From Mycobacterium sp. PSTR-4-N (lineage in GTDB: Bacteria > Actinomycetota > Actinomycetes > Mycobacteriales > Mycobacteriaceae), in assembly GCF_022348085.1 (NCBI RefSeq), contig NZ_JAKRFN010000012.1, positions 92,948-156,947 on the forward strand: DNA of 64,000 nucleotides. Direction: 5' to 3'. The translations under genes and the position numbers were made by a program. Within the stretch, counting starts at the first letter, position 1. Each line of letters starts with the position of its first letter. Under the pieces are notes generated by a model that worked only from the letters and a program-made list of their open reading frames with translations, had not been told where the DNA came from and did not search any database. Below, piece after piece: positions 33,594 through 43,812 of this stretch.

Positions 33594-34640
33594 ATGGCGC
33601 TGCGCGTCGTGCAATGGGCGACCGGCGGGGTCGGCGTCGCCGCGATCAAAGGCGTACTCGAGCACCCCGAGCTGGAACTGGCCGGCTGCTGGGTTCACTC
33701 GACCGCCAAGGCCGGGCGCGACGTCGGCGACCTCATCGGCGCGGCCCCGCTGGGCGTCACGGCCACCGACAGCATCGACGAGATCCTCGCGCTCGACGCC
33801 GACGCCGTCATCTACGCCCCGCTGATAGCCAACCCCGACGAGGTGATCGCGCTGCTGCGCTCGGGCAAGAACGTCGTCACCCCGGTCGGCTGGCTGTATC
33901 CCAGCGAGCGCAGCGGCGCCTCGGTGCGCGAGGCCGCGCTGGCCGGGAACGCGACCCTGCACGGCACCGGCATCGCACCCGGCGGCATCAGCGAGAAGTT
34001 CCCGCTGATGCTCTCGGCGATGTCGACCGGCGTGACCTTCGTGCGTGCCGAGGAATTCTCCGATCTGCGCACCTACGACGCCCCCGATGTGTTGCGCCAC
34101 GTGATGGGTTTCGGGGAGACCCCGGACAAAGCGCTCACCGGACCCATGCAGAAGATGCTCGACGCCGGCTTCATCCAAGCCGTACGAATGTGTGTGGACC
34201 AGTTGGGCTTTCACGCCGATCCGCGGGTGCGCGCCACGCAGGAGATCGCCGTGGCGACCGCGACCATCGACTCGCCGATGGGGCCGATCGAACCCGGGCA
34301 GGTGGCAGGGCGCAAATTCCACTGGGAAGCCCTGGTCGACGGGGAACCCGTGGTTCGCGTGACGGTGAACTGGCTGATGGGGGAGGAGCACCTCGACCCC
34401 GCCTGGTCCTTCGGGCCGGCCGGGCAGCGCTACGAGATGGAAGTGCGCGGCAACCCCGACTTCACCGTGTCGGTGACGGGGTTCCAGTCCGAGGTCGGCG
34501 GGCAGGGCCCTGAATACGGGGTCGTCGGCACCGCCGCGCACTGTGTCAACTCGGTGCCCGCGGTCTGCGCCGCGCCACCCGGTATCGCGACCTACCTGGA
34601 CCTGCCGCTGATCAGCGGTAAGGCCGCACCGCACCTGTAG
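33594..34640 (+). CDS. dihydrodipicolinate-reductase-like NAD(P)-binding protein
   Basis: A 348-residue protein. A Rossmann domain opens with [29 protein letters not shown] and continues [29 protein letters not shown], as in DapB and 2,4-diaminopentanoate-dehydrogenase-like proteins. The C-terminal half is the alpha/beta substrate domain. Mycobacteria carry several such paralogues of unknown substrate. The stop is immediately followed by the ATG of the next gene. By position it matches my recollection of Rv1059, but this is a weak link. Confidence 0.75.
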   Translation: MALRVVQWATGGVGVAAIKGVLEHPELELAGCWVHSTAKAGRDVGDLIGAAPLGVTATDSIDEILALDADAVIYAPLIANPDEVIALLRSGKNVVTPVGWLYPSERSGASVREAALAGNATLHGTGIAPGGISEKFPLMLSAMSTGVTFVRAEEFSDLRTYDAPDVLRHVMGFGETPDKALTGPMQKMLDAGFIQAVRMCVDQLGFHADPRVRATQEIAVATATIDSPMGPIEPGQVAGRKFHWEALVDGEPVVRVTVNWLMGEEHLDPAWSFGPAGQRYEMEVRGNPDFTVSVTGFQSEVGGQGPEYGVVGTAAHCVNSVPAVCAAPPGIATYLDLPLISGKAAPHL

Positions 34641-35492
34641 ATGTGCCGCCTGTTCGGAATGCACGCCGGCGCGCCCGCTCCGGTGACCTTCTGGCTGCTC
34701 GACGCCCCCGACAGCCTGGCCGAGCAGAGCCGCCGCAACCCCGACGGCACCGGACTGGGTTACTACGACGCCGCCGGCCAACCGGTGGTGGACAAACAAC
34801 CCCTGGCCGCATGGCGGGACGCGGCCTTCGCCCGGGAGGCCCGGGACATCGTCGCGACGACGGTGCTGGCCCACGTGCGCTACGCCTCCACCGGGGAGCC
34901 CGGCCCCACCAACACCCATCCCTTCGTCCAGGACGGACGCTTGTTCGCCCACAACGGCGTCGTCACCGGTCTCGACGCGCTGGATGCCCGACTCGCCGAA
35001 CTCGGAACCGCTGACCTCGTTGTGGGACAGACGGATTCGGAACGCGTGTTCGCACTCATCACCGGAGTGGTCAGGGCCCGCCACGGAGACGTCACCGCAG
35101 GAATCATCGACGCCGTGCGCTGGCTCGGCGCTCACGTGGGCGTGTACGCGATCAACATCCTGCTGTGCACCGCGACAGAGATGTGGGCGCTGCGCTATCC
35201 GGACACCCATGACCTGTACGTGCTCGACCGTCGCACACCCGCCGACCATTCCCGCTTCGAGATGCGGAGCAGCAGGATCAACGCCCGCACCGTCGGCGGA
35301 CCGTCGGTGGTGTTCGCCACCGAACGGATGGACGACGATCCCGCCTGGCGACCTCTCGGCGACGGTGAACTGCTGCACATCGGACCCGGGTTGGCGCTCA
35401 CGTCGCTCACCGATGTGCTCGAGCCGCCGTCGAACCTCTTGAGCGTCTCCGATCTGAACCCCGTGGCGGCGGCGAGTCAGACCGTCCGGTAG
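34641..35492 (+). CDS. class II glutamine amidotransferase (YafJ/EgtC-like)
   Basis: A 283-residue Ntn-hydrolase of the Gn-AT_II class. Cys2 (MCRLFGMHAG) becomes the N-terminal nucleophile after Met removal. RNPDGTGLGYY, LAHVRYAST, NTHPFVQDGRLFAHNG and VVGQTDSERVF are conserved. There is no synthase domain, as in EgtC and YafJ, so it may release ammonia or hydrolyse a gamma-glutamyl amide. The start is exact: ATG directly after the upstream TAG. Equivalent by order to Rv1061. Confidence 0.85.
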   Translation: MCRLFGMHAGAPAPVTFWLLDAPDSLAEQSRRNPDGTGLGYYDAAGQPVVDKQPLAAWRDAAFAREARDIVATTVLAHVRYASTGEPGPTNTHPFVQDGRLFAHNGVVTGLDALDARLAELGTADLVVGQTDSERVFALITGVVRARHGDVTAGIIDAVRWLGAHVGVYAINILLCTATEMWALRYPDTHDLYVLDRRTPADHSRFEMRSSRINARTVGGPSVVFATERMDDDPAWRPLGDGELLHIGPGLALTSLTDVLEPPSNLLSVSDLNPVAAASQTVR

Positions 35493-35507
35493 AACAGGAG
35501 GGTGACG

Positions 35508-36359
35508 ATGCGCCGTGCCCTCGTGCTCGCCGGCGGCGGACTGGCCGGAATAGCTTGGGAGACAGGCATTCTGCTCGGTATCGGCGAGGAGGCGCCCGCC
35601 GCCGCGGCGGCGCTACTCGCCTCCGACGTGCTGCTGGGGACGTCGGCGGGGTCGACGGTCGCCGCGCAGCTGTCCAGCGACATGTCGCTCCAGGAGTTGT
35701 TCGCCCGGCAGCTGTCGGATACCTCGCACGAGATCCATCCGGGAGTCTCCGTCGACGGCATCACCGCACTGTTCCTGGACGCCGTGATGACCCCGGGCGC
35801 CACCAAGGAGCAGAAGCTGCAGAAGATCGGCGCCGTCGCCGCGGCCACCGAGACCGTCGACGAAGCGGTGCGCCGCGACGTGATCGCCCACCGGCTGCCG
35901 TCGCACAACTGGCCCTCGCGCGACCTGCGGATCACCGGAATCGACATCGCCACAGGCGAACTCGAGGTCTTCGACCGCGCCTCGGGGGTGGAGCTGGTCG
36001 ACGCGGTCGCGGCCAGCTGCGCCGTTCCCGGCGCGTGGCCGACGGTCAGCATCGCCGGACGGCGCTACATGGACGGCGGCGTCGGCAGCTCGGTGAACAT
36101 GTCCGCCGTCAACGACTGTGACACCGCCGTCGTCCTCGTCCCGTCCGCGCCCGATGCGCCGTCGCCGTGGGGGACCGGCACGGCCCAGGAGATCGCCGAC
36201 TTCGCCGGCAGCACGGTGGCCGTCTTCGCTGACGCCGACGCACTGGAGGCGTTCGGCCCCAACCCGCTCGACCCGGCCTGCCGGGCTCCCTCGGCGCAGG
36301 CCGGCCGCGCCCAGGGCCGTCGTGAGGCGGCCCGCATCGCTGCGTTCCTAGGCGTCTGA
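35508..36359 (+). CDS. patatin-like phospholipase
   Basis: A 283-residue patatin-fold protein: oxyanion loop AGGGLAGIAWE (8-18), nucleophile Ser46 in GTSAGS, and catalytic Asp in MDGGVGSS. The ATG at 35508 has AGGAGG 6 nt upstream, which decides against the GTG at 35502. Patatins hydrolyse acyl esters of glycerolipids. Its 3' end overlaps the next patatin gene (minus strand) by 12 bp. Equivalent by order to Rv1062. Confidence 0.88.
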   Translation: MRRALVLAGGGLAGIAWETGILLGIGEEAPAAAAALLASDVLLGTSAGSTVAAQLSSDMSLQELFARQLSDTSHEIHPGVSVDGITALFLDAVMTPGATKEQKLQKIGAVAAATETVDEAVRRDVIAHRLPSHNWPSRDLRITGIDIATGELEVFDRASGVELVDAVAASCAVPGAWPTVSIAGRRYMDGGVGSSVNMSAVNDCDTAVVLVPSAPDAPSPWGTGTAQEIADFAGSTVAVFADADALEAFGPNPLDPACRAPSAQAGRAQGRREAARIAAFLGV

Positions 36360-37319
36360 CGCCGGTACGGCGGCTTCGAGCGTGTCGAGTGCGGCACTGG
36401 CCAGCTCCTGGCCGATGTCGATCACCTCGTTGGCGCGGTGGAAGTCCAGGCTTCGGCACACCGTGCGCGGCACCTCGATCAACAGGTCCGGCGGATAGGC
36501 CGCCAGGGTGTGCCGGGCCAGCGCCGCCTGCGCGATGTCGATGACACGGTTCATCACCTCGAAGCCGCCCAGCCGTGGCACGACGGGCCCGGCCGGAGCG
36601 TCCACGGGCTCGTCGTCGCCCACGACGAACCGGCCCAGCACCGCGCGCCCCGTCGGTGTGTCCAACAGCGAGCGCGCGGCCTTGGAGTCGAGCAGCGACG
36701 ACGAACTGCGCCACATCCGGTTGAGCCAGTCCCCGGTGGCCTGCCTGGGTTCCCGGTCGTGGCGGTGCGCTTCGGGATCGTCACCGGACAGACTCACCGC
36801 GATCGTCACATCGGCGGCGACGGCGGCGATCGGAGCCATCGGCAGCGGATCGAGGATGCCGCCGTCGGCCAGCAGCCGCCCGTCGAGCACGTGCGGCGTG
36901 ATGACACCGGGAATCGCGATCGAGGCGCGGATCGCGTCGTCGACCGGACCGCGCTGCATCCACACCGACTTGCCGGTGATCAGATCGGTGGCCACCGAGG
37001 TGTAGGGGATCGGCAGGGTCTCGATCGTCACCTCGCCGAGGATCTCCCGGACCGCGTCGAGGATCTTCTCGGCCCGCAGCACGCCGGCCGACGTGATCGA
37101 CGGATCGAGCAGGCGCAACACCGCACGCTGGGTCAGCGACCCGGCCCAGGTCGTGTACTGGTCGAGCCGGCCTGCCGCCTCCAGCCCGCCCACCAGGGCA
37201 CCCATCGACGACCCCGCGATGCCGACGATCTGGTGACCGCGCTCATGGAGTTCGTTGATGACGCCGATGTGGGCGTACCCGCGGGCGCCTCCGCTGCCCA
37301 ACGCCAATGCGACCCGCAT
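36348..37319 (-). CDS. patatin-like (RssA-type) phospholipase
   Basis: A 323-residue patatin. The oxyanion loop is LGSGGARGYAHIGV, the nucleophile is Ser38 in GSSMGAL, and LADGGILDPLPM supplies the Asp. This is the RssA/NTE-like subclass, distinct from the convergent patatin at 35508, so the two are not a recent duplication. The start codon is the ATG at 37319, at the conserved MRVALALGSGG. Equivalent by order to Rv1063c. Confidence 0.88.
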   Translation of the reverse strand: MRVALALGSGGARGYAHIGVINELHERGHQIVGIAGSSMGALVGGLEAAGRLDQYTTWAGSLTQRAVLRLLDPSITSAGVLRAEKILDAVREILGEVTIETLPIPYTSVATDLITGKSVWMQRGPVDDAIRASIAIPGVITPHVLDGRLLADGGILDPLPMAPIAAVAADVTIAVSLSGDDPEAHRHDREPRQATGDWLNRMWRSSSSLLDSKAARSLLDTPTGRAVLGRFVVGDDEPVDAPAGPVVPRLGGFEVMNRVIDIAQAALARHTLAAYPPDLLIEVPRTVCRSLDFHRANEVIDIGQELASAALDTLEAAVPASDA

Positions 37320-37370
37320 CCGCCCATTCTCGCTTGCATGAGCCGGCCGCGACGGGCAACCCTGTCCCTC

Positions 37371-37736
37371 ATGATCGGAACACTGCGTTCAGTCGTCGTC
37401 GATTGCCCCGACCCGCTCCACCTGGCGCGTTTCTGGGCCGAGGTTCTCGGCGGCGACATCACCCAAGAGGACCCGGACTGGGTGGTGGTCACCGGCCCCG
37501 ACGGCCGCCGGCTGGCATTCCAGCTGTCGCCCGAACATCAGCCGCCGCAGTTCCCGGACCCCCGAGCCTCCCAGCAGATCCACTTCGACGTCATGATCGC
37601 AGAAGATCAGGTCGAGGCCGCCCAGACGGAAATCGTCGGGCTGGGTGCGACATGGGTGCAGAACGCCGACGAAGACCAGTTCCGGGTGTATCGCGACCCC
37701 GCCGGTCACACCTTCTGCCTGGTCTGGAACGACTGA
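37371..37736 (+). CDS. VOC-fold (glyoxalase/dioxygenase-like) protein
   Basis: A 121-residue vicinal-oxygen-chelate protein: LRSVVVDCPDPLHLARFWAEVLGG, FQLSPEHQPPQFPDP, IHFDVMIAEDQVEAAQ and a C-terminal VYRDPAGHTFCLVW. This is the short actinobacterial glyoxalase-like type common in mycobacteria. The ATG at 37371 starts the first beta strand; the ATG at 37338 would add 11 residues. The substrate is unknown. Confidence 0.82.
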   Translation: MIGTLRSVVVDCPDPLHLARFWAEVLGGDITQEDPDWVVVTGPDGRRLAFQLSPEHQPPQFPDPRASQQIHFDVMIAEDQVEAAQTEIVGLGATWVQNADEDQFRVYRDPAGHTFCLVWND

Positions 37737-37740
37737 ATCG

Positions 37741-38184
37741 CTAGCCGCACAGCGCGTCCGCCGCGGATTCGACCGCGACGATCACGGCGGACTGCTGGCC
37801 CGCCGACAGCTGCGCCCAGCTCTTGTCGAACTCGCCCGACCCCACCGTCGGAGCGTTCTGCAGCATCTTCAGATACGGCTCGATCTGCGCCTTCGGGTCA
37901 CCGCCGTGGGTGTCCATGTAGGTGCGTGCCGCACGGCAGTTCTGGAAATAGTCGTCCTCGGTGGATTCCGCGGGTGCGCCCACCTTGGTCGTCACCCCAC
38001 CCGGTGACACCGAGACGGCATCGGGGGCCAGCGATTCGGTGGTCGTCGGGGTCGCACTCGCCTGGGTCGACGGAGACGAGGTTTCGGTCGTGGGCTCGGA
38101 CTGGGTGGGCGACGACGAGCAGCCTGTCAGCGCCAGCAGCCCCGTCGCTGCGAGCAGAGCGACCCGGACGGCGAAGGGGACCAT
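37741..38184 (-). CDS. lpqV: lipoprotein LpqV
   Basis: A 147-residue lipoprotein. The signal peptide is MVPFAVRVALLAATGLLALT with lipobox LTGC (Cys22), followed by a Ser/Thr/Pro-rich linker and a conserved domain (YFQNCRAARTYMDTHGGDPKAQIEPYLKMLQ, SWAQLSAGQQSAVIVAVESAADALCG) with two further Cys. It is anchored to the outer face of the membrane. The function is unknown. The name follows its match in type and position to Rv1064c. Confidence 0.8.
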   Translation of the reverse strand: MVPFAVRVALLAATGLLALTGCSSSPTQSEPTTETSSPSTQASATPTTTESLAPDAVSVSPGGVTTKVGAPAESTEDDYFQNCRAARTYMDTHGGDPKAQIEPYLKMLQNAPTVGSGEFDKSWAQLSAGQQSAVIVAVESAADALCG

Positions 38185-38360
38185 CCCGCCAATGTAGCCG
38201 TGACGTGCGCAGTCTCAGATTCACGGTGAGATTAACGTCCGGCCCTGGCGCAGCGCACGGTCTCGTGCCACAGTGGGAGCGTGCGCAACGGAATGTCTCG
38301 GGAGTGTTGTCGGGCCTGACGCCCGACCCCCCATTCGTCCGTTCCCTCTGGAGTCTTCCC

Positions 38361-38879
38361 ATGCTTCTCGCGCCTACCCGCCTGCGTCCAGCCGATTTGC
38401 TGCACGCCACCGACCGCTACGCTGCCGACGTCCTCGGCGGCCGTTTCGACGACGTCCTGCCAGTCGGCGGACCGCCCACGACCGAGCGCTGGTACACCCG
38501 GCTGCACGGAGACGACGAGCTCGACGTCTGGCTGATCAGCTGGGTGCCCGACCACGCCACCGAGCTGCACGATCACGGTGGCTCCCTCGGAGCGCTCACG
38601 GTGCTGTCCGGTGCGCTGCGCGAAACACGTTGGGACGGGCGGCAACTGCGACATCGCCGGCTCGAGGCCGGTGACCAGGCGGCGTTCCCGCTCGGCTGGG
38701 TGCACGATGTGGTGTGGGCGCGCGAGAGTGTCAGCCTTGCCACGCCGAGCATCACCCCGACGTTGAGCGTGCACGCGTACTCGCCGCCGCTCACTGCGAT
38801 GTCCTACTACGACGTGTCCGAACGGAACACCCTGCGCCGCAAGCGGACCGAACTGACCCATCAGCCGGAAGGTGAATGA
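38361..38879 (+). CDS. cysteine dioxygenase-type cupin
   Basis: A 172-residue cupin. Metal ligands appear in HDHGGSLGALTVLSG and the late His in FPLGWVHDV, matching the bacterial thiol-dioxygenase family. It would oxidise cysteine or a related thiol to its sulfinate at a non-haem Fe centre. Its stop overlaps the rhodanese ATG by 4 bp (ATGA), a conserved pairing in mycobacteria (Rv1065-Rv1066) that links thiol oxidation with sulfur transfer. Confidence 0.8.
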   Translation: MLLAPTRLRPADLLHATDRYAADVLGGRFDDVLPVGGPPTTERWYTRLHGDDELDVWLISWVPDHATELHDHGGSLGALTVLSGALRETRWDGRQLRHRRLEAGDQAAFPLGWVHDVVWARESVSLATPSITPTLSVHAYSPPLTAMSYYDVSERNTLRRKRTELTHQPEGE

Positions 38880-39253
38880 TCATGGGCAGCCGCATCGACG
38901 TCGTGCTGGAGAACGCCCGCACGAAAATCAACCGCCTGACCGCCGACGACCTGCCCGCCGCGCTGCGACGCGGAGCCATCCTGGTCGACATCCGGCCTGC
39001 CGCCCAGCGGGCCGTCGAGGGCGAGGTGCCCACCGCGCTGATCATCGAGCGCAACGTGCTCGAGTGGCGGCTGGACCCCACCAGCGACGCCCGGATTCCG
39101 CAGGCCGTCGACGACGACGTCGAATGGGTGGTGCTGTGCTCGGAGGGCTACACCTCCAGCCTGGCCGCGGCGGCCCTGCAGGACATCGGTCTGCACCGCG
39201 CCACCGACGTGATCGGCGGCTACCACGCACTCAAGGGCGTGCTGGTCTACTGA
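38876..39253 (+). CDS. rhodanese-domain protein
   Basis: A 125-residue single rhodanese domain: LTADDLPAALRRGAILVDIRPAAQRAVEGEVPTALII, then the active loop VLCSEGYTSSLAA with the catalytic Cys, and DVIGGYHALKG. It transfers sulfane sulfur to thiophilic acceptors. ATG in a 4-bp overlap with the dioxygenase; a second ATG two codons on is possible. It ends flush against the convergent 39254 gene. Confidence 0.85.
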   Translation: MIMGSRIDVVLENARTKINRLTADDLPAALRRGAILVDIRPAAQRAVEGEVPTALIIERNVLEWRLDPTSDARIPQAVDDDVEWVVLCSEGYTSSLAAAALQDIGLHRATDVIGGYHALKGVLVY

Positions 39254-40945
39254 CTAGCTGTTCTCGTCGCTGCGCAGCAGCGGTCGCAACTTCTGCGTCT
39301 TCGCCGCAGACCAGCCGGGCGGCAACAGGATCGACGCCCACGCGTCGGCGACGTTGCGCACGTACACGTGCCCGTGCCCGTCGGGGACGTCGACCGCCAC
39401 CGCCATGTCGGCCGACACCTGCAGGAACGTCACGACCGGAATCCACTCCATGTCGGGGGAGACGTCGTACCCGCGCGGCTCCCGAAGCCAATCCGGTTTG
39501 GCGAACAGCAGATCCGGGTTCCACCACGCGATCGGGTCCGAGGCGTGCTGTAGATAGACGACGCGCGGCTGCCCCCACGGGTCGTGCGGCCGTTGGAGAT
39601 CGCGCGGCTCCGCGACGAAGCGCACGTTCTCACCCTTGTCGTAGATCGGAAGCCATTGCGGGGAGCCGGGATCGCGATTGGTGGTCAGGTCGGTCCAGAT
39701 CGTGTTGTTGAACGTCGGACCGCTGAACAGTGCGCCGTCGGTGCGGGCGATCAGATTGTTCAACGCCAGGAACGGCGCCTCCCCGCCGAAGGAGCCGAGG
39801 CTCTCGCCGAATACCACGAGCTTGGGTCGCTGCGCCTCGGGCCTCGCGCGGACCAGCTCGTCGACAGCCTCGAACAGCGCCTGCCCCGCCTGTCGTGCGT
39901 TCTCCTTGTCGACGAGGAACGACAACCAGCTCGGCAGGAAGGAATACTGCATCGACACGATCGCGGAGTCGCCGTTGTACATGTACTCCAGGGCAGTGGC
40001 CTCGGCCTCGTTGATCCAGCCCGTGCCCGTCGTCGTGGCCACCGCCACCACCGCCCGGTCGAGGCCGCCGGTGCGCTGCAATTCGCGCGCGGCTAGCGCG
40101 GCCGTGGCCTTGATGCCGTCCGCCGAGTTCAAGCCGGCATAGGCGCGGATCGGTTCGACCGCCGGCCGGGCGTTGAACGCGCTCAGCTCGTCCACCGACG
40201 GCCCGCCACCGACGAACATCCGGCCTTGGTGGCCGAGCGACTCCCAGCTGACCAGCGACCCGGGACCGCCCGAGCGCAGCGGCGTCTCGGGAGCCGGGTT
40301 GTCGGGGTCGGTCTCGTCGTTGACCGCGGCGAACGTGCTGTTGATCGTGCTCATCGCGAACCGCACGACGATGCCGTTGAGCAGCGCGATCGTCAGCGCC
40401 AGCAGCAACGTCACCACGATGACGGCCGAAACCCGGGGCGGCGCAACACGATCGAGCTGGCGCACCAGAAAACGCACCAGCCGGCGGATCAGCTGCCCGA
40501 TCTCGACGAACGCGAACAGCGTGACCACCGAGATGGCGGCGGCCAGAGGGTAGTCCCCGAACGTCAGCCGCGGCACGCCCATCAGATCGCGGACGTTGTC
40601 CTGCCATTCGTGGAACCAGATGATCGCCAGGACCATGCCGATCGCACCCACCGCGACGAGAATCAACCAGGCGCGGCGCGGTGCCGGCGGGCTGGAATCC
40701 TTGGACCGCATGTAGCGCACGAGCCACACAGAGAACACGCCGATCGCATATCCGAAGGCGCCGGCGCCCCCGCTGACCAGGCCCTGGAACAGCGGGCCGC
40801 GAGGCAGCAGCGACGGCGTCAGCGACAACCACAGGAACACGAGGCCGACCGCCGTTCCGGTGAACGTGTAGTGGCGCACCCACCACGCTTTCCGGGCTGC
40901 CCGGGCGGGCGGCTCGGCCGTCGGCGGCGCGGCGGTGGCGGTCAC
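39254..40945 (-). CDS. membrane alpha/beta-hydrolase (Rv1069c-like)
   Basis: A 563-residue protein. Four to five N-terminal TM helices (about 35-210) precede an alpha/beta-hydrolase domain with the nucleophile elbow VFGESLGSFGGEAPF. The second half also has LFSGPTFNNTIWTDLT and RVVYLQHASDPIAWW. This matches the large mycobacterial family of membrane-anchored hydrolases exemplified by Rv1069c. The substrate is unknown, probably a lipid or cell-wall ester. Confidence 0.85.
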   Translation of the reverse strand: MTATAAPPTAEPPARAARKAWWVRHYTFTGTAVGLVFLWLSLTPSLLPRGPLFQGLVSGGAGAFGYAIGVFSVWLVRYMRSKDSSPPAPRRAWLILVAVGAIGMVLAIIWFHEWQDNVRDLMGVPRLTFGDYPLAAAISVVTLFAFVEIGQLIRRLVRFLVRQLDRVAPPRVSAVIVVTLLLALTIALLNGIVVRFAMSTINSTFAAVNDETDPDNPAPETPLRSGGPGSLVSWESLGHQGRMFVGGGPSVDELSAFNARPAVEPIRAYAGLNSADGIKATAALAARELQRTGGLDRAVVAVATTTGTGWINEAEATALEYMYNGDSAIVSMQYSFLPSWLSFLVDKENARQAGQALFEAVDELVRARPEAQRPKLVVFGESLGSFGGEAPFLALNNLIARTDGALFSGPTFNNTIWTDLTTNRDPGSPQWLPIYDKGENVRFVAEPRDLQRPHDPWGQPRVVYLQHASDPIAWWNPDLLFAKPDWLREPRGYDVSPDMEWIPVVTFLQVSADMAVAVDVPDGHGHVYVRNVADAWASILLPPGWSAAKTQKLRPLLRSDENS

Positions 40946-40967
40946 GAAGGCATGTTAGCGACGACTG

Positions 40968-41744
40968 TCAGCGGTGGGAGAAGTTCGGCGAACGCTTCTC
41001 GGTGAATGCGGCCATGCCCTCGGTCTGGTCGTCGGTGGCGAACGCCGAGTGGAACAGTCGGCGTTCGTAGAGCAGACCCTCGGCCAACGTGGACTCGAAG
41101 GCCCGGTTCACCGCCTCCTTGGCCATCCGCGCGGCGGAGCGCGACATACCGGCGATCGTCGCAGCGGTGGCGGCGGCTTCCTCGAGCAGGGCATCGGCCG
41201 GGACCACGCGCGACACGAGTCCGGCGCGTTCGGCTTCCTCGACGTCCATGGTGCGCCCGGTCAGGATCAGATCCATCGCCTTGGCCTTCCCGATGGCACG
41301 GGTCAACCGCTGCGAACCACCCATGCCCGGCAGAACGCCCAGTTTGATCTCGGGCTGGCCGAACTTCGCGGTGTCCGCGGCGATGAGGACGTCGCACATC
41401 ATCGCCAGTTCGCAGCCGCCGCCGAGCGCGTATCCGGCGACGGCGGCGATCGTCGGCGTGCGCGTGGCCGCGAACTTGCCCCACGCGGCGAAGAAGTCCG
41501 ACGAAAACACCTCGGCGAACGTCAGATTCGCCATCTCTTTGATGTCCGCACCGGCGGCGAACGCCTTCTCGTTGCCGGTGAGCACGATCGCGCCGATGCC
41601 GGGATCTGCGTCCAATTCGGCTGCGGCAGCGGTCACGTCGTTCATCACCTGACTGTTGAGCGCGTTCAGCGCCTTCGGCCGGTTCAGCGTGATCGTGGCG
41701 ACGCGGCCCTCACGGGTGACGAGGATGGTCTCGTAGTCGGTCAT
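40968..41744 (-). CDS. echA8: enoyl-CoA hydratase EchA8
   Basis: A 258-residue crotonase-fold hydratase. [26 protein letters not shown] (first oxyanion NH), [13 protein letters not shown] (with the first catalytic Glu nearby), and [20 protein letters not shown] (second Glu region) are intact. It hydrates trans-2-enoyl-CoA in beta-oxidation. The ATG overlaps the stop of the upstream echA9 by 4 bp. Named by sequence type and position (Rv1070c). Confidence 0.9.
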   Translation of the reverse strand: MTDYETILVTREGRVATITLNRPKALNALNSQVMNDVTAAAAELDADPGIGAIVLTGNEKAFAAGADIKEMANLTFAEVFSSDFFAAWGKFAATRTPTIAAVAGYALGGGCELAMMCDVLIAADTAKFGQPEIKLGVLPGMGGSQRLTRAIGKAKAMDLILTGRTMDVEEAERAGLVSRVVPADALLEEAAATAATIAGMSRSAARMAKEAVNRAFESTLAEGLLYERRLFHSAFATDDQTEGMAAFTEKRSPNFSHR

Positions 41745-42787
41745 GGCTGCTCCTGGAAGGTCAGGTCGGGATCTGCGGGCTGGAAGTAGGCGTCGACGTC
41801 GGCGGCGGTGACGGCCGCCAGCGTCGGTGGGCTCCACTGGGGGTTGCGGTCCTTGTCGATGATCTGCGCTCTGATTCCCTCGACGAGATCTGCCGACCGC
41901 AGCGCTGCGCAGGACGTCCGGAACTCCAGGCGCAGAACGTCTTCCAGGGTCGCCAGTGGTTGCGCGCGGCGCACGGCCTCGAGGGCCACCGACACCGCGA
42001 TGGGCGAGCGGGAGCTGATCAGCTCGGCGGCCTCGGTGGCTGCGGGGTGTCCTTCCGTGCGCAGGGCGTCGACGATGTCGGCGACCGACCGGCCCGCATA
42101 GCAGCGATCGATCCACTCCCGCTGCGCCATCAGCTCACTGGGTGGCGGTTCCTGGGCGAAGGCGCTCACCGCGTGGTCCACGCCGTCGGTCTCGATCGCC
42201 TGGACGAACTGCGCGAGATCCGCGTGCGGGACGTAGTGGTCGGCGAAACCCATCGCGATCGCGTCGGCCCCGCCGAACGGGGCGCCGGTCAGCGCGGCGT
42301 GCAGGCCGAGCAAGCCGGGCGCGTGGGCGAGGATCCGGGTGCCTCCGACGTCGGGCACGAAGCCGATGCCTACCTCCGGCATGGCCATCTTCGTGGTCTC
42401 GGTGACCACGCGGACGTCGCCGTGCGCGCTGATGCCCACGCCGCCGCCCATCGTGATGCCGTTCATCAGCGCGACATACGGTTTCGGGTAGCGACCGATG
42501 TAGGCATTGAGCAGGTATTCGTCGTGCCAGAACTGGCGGGCCTCGGCGCCGCCGGCCTTCGCGCTGTGGTAGATCGCGACGATGTCGCCGCCCGCGCACA
42601 GACCGCGGTCGCCGGCGCCGGCGACGACGACAGCGCGGACGTCGTCGTCGTGTTCCCATGCCGTCAGGGCGGCTGCGATCTCGGTGACCATCGGGTGGGT
42701 CAGCGAGTTGATCGCCTTGGGGCGGTTGAGGGTGAGGTGCCCCACGTGCCTGTGCACAGTTACTAGGAGATCCTCGTTTTCGTCCAC
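41741..42787 (-). CDS. echA9: 3-hydroxyisobutyryl-CoA hydrolase-like EchA9
   Basis: A 348-residue crotonase-family protein with the longer C-terminal domain of 3-hydroxyisobutyryl-CoA hydrolases: [55 protein letters not shown] and [15 protein letters not shown]. It probably acts in valine or branched acyl-CoA breakdown, next to echA8. The order matches Rv1071c-Rv1070c. Confidence 0.87.
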   Translation of the reverse strand: MDENEDLLVTVHRHVGHLTLNRPKAINSLTHPMVTEIAAALTAWEHDDDVRAVVVAGAGDRGLCAGGDIVAIYHSAKAGGAEARQFWHDEYLLNAYIGRYPKPYVALMNGITMGGGVGISAHGDVRVVTETTKMAMPEVGIGFVPDVGGTRILAHAPGLLGLHAALTGAPFGGADAIAMGFADHYVPHADLAQFVQAIETDGVDHAVSAFAQEPPPSELMAQREWIDRCYAGRSVADIVDALRTEGHPAATEAAELISSRSPIAVSVALEAVRRAQPLATLEDVLRLEFRTSCAALRSADLVEGIRAQIIDKDRNPQWSPPTLAAVTAADVDAYFQPADPDLTFQEQP

Positions 42788-42947
42788 GCCAGCAATCTAG
42801 ATCATCGCCCCTGTTCGGGGAGCGCCGGGTAAGGTTCCTGTGAGAAGGCTGGGAACAGATCCGATCGTCGGGAACCGTCCCGACGTGTCGATCGTTGAAC
42901 CGATGTTCGGCAGAGGCCGAATAACGACATCAGGAAAGGAACCGACG

Positions 42948-43802
42948 GTGCGCGAAAGCAGCAACCCGGTATTTCGCACGCTGCCCAAGGGGCAGCAGGG
43001 CGGATACGCGCAATTCGGTACCGGAGCCACCGGCTACGGTGCGCAAGCAGTACACGCCGATCCCTATGCCGCCTATCCCGATCAGCGTCAGACGGGTGTT
43101 TCCCGTCCGCTGACCATCGACGACGTCGTCACCAAGACCGGCATGACGCTGGCAGTGCTGTCGGCGGTCGCGGTGGTGTCGTACTTCCTGGTGGCCCAGA
43201 ACGTCGCGCTGGCGATGCCGTTCACCCTGGTCGGCGCACTCGGCGGCCTCGTCCTCGTGCTGATCGCGACCTTCGGTCGCAAGCAAGACAATCCCGCCAT
43301 CGTGCTGACGTATGCGGCGCTGGAGGGCCTGTTCCTCGGTGCGTTCTCGTTCGTCGTCGCCAACCTGATGGTCTCCGGCGTCAGCGCCGGCGCCCTGATC
43401 AGCCAGGCGGTGCTCGGCACCCTCGGCGTGTTCGCCGGAATGCTGGTCGTCTACAAGACCGGCGCCATCCGCGTGACGCCGAAGTTCACCCGCTTCATCG
43501 TGGCCGGCCTCTTCGGTGTGCTGGCACTGATGCTCGGCAACTTCGTGCTCGCGCTGTTCGGTGTGGGCGGCGGCGAGGGCCTCGGCCTGCGCAGCGGTGG
43601 CCCGATCGCGATCATCTTCTCGCTCATCTGCATCGGTCTGGCGGCGTTCAGCTTCCTGATCGACTTCGACGCGGCTGACCAGATGATCCGCGCCGGCGCA
43701 CCGGAGAAGGCGGCCTGGGGTATCGCGCTGGGCCTGACCGTGACGCTGGTGTGGCTCTACATCGAGATCCTGCGCCTGCTCAGCTACTTCAACAGCGACT
43801 AG
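42948..43802 (+). CDS. Bax inhibitor-1/YccA-like membrane protein
   Basis: A 284-residue protein. A roughly 75-residue Gly/Tyr/Gln-rich cytoplasmic N-terminus (PKGQQGGYAQFGTGATGYGA) precedes seven TM helices typical of the BI-1-like family, with the acidic motif SFLIDFDAADQMIRAGAPEKAAW near the C-terminus. Relatives leak Ca2+ in a pH-dependent way. The start is GTG with AGGAAAGGA upstream; a longer in-frame upstream extension lacks a site. A strong terminator follows. Confidence 0.82.
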   Translation: MRESSNPVFRTLPKGQQGGYAQFGTGATGYGAQAVHADPYAAYPDQRQTGVSRPLTIDDVVTKTGMTLAVLSAVAVVSYFLVAQNVALAMPFTLVGALGGLVLVLIATFGRKQDNPAIVLTYAALEGLFLGAFSFVVANLMVSGVSAGALISQAVLGTLGVFAGMLVVYKTGAIRVTPKFTRFIVAGLFGVLALMLGNFVLALFGVGGGEGLGLRSGGPIAIIFSLICIGLAAFSFLIDFDAADQMIRAGAPEKAAWGIALGLTVTLVWLYIEILRLLSYFNSD

Positions 43803-43812
43803 TACCTGCCCG

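Noticed and set aside
33489..35378. 629-codon minus-strand frame
   Set aside because: Antisense to the reductase and amidotransferase genes, both with intact motifs; no recognisable protein.
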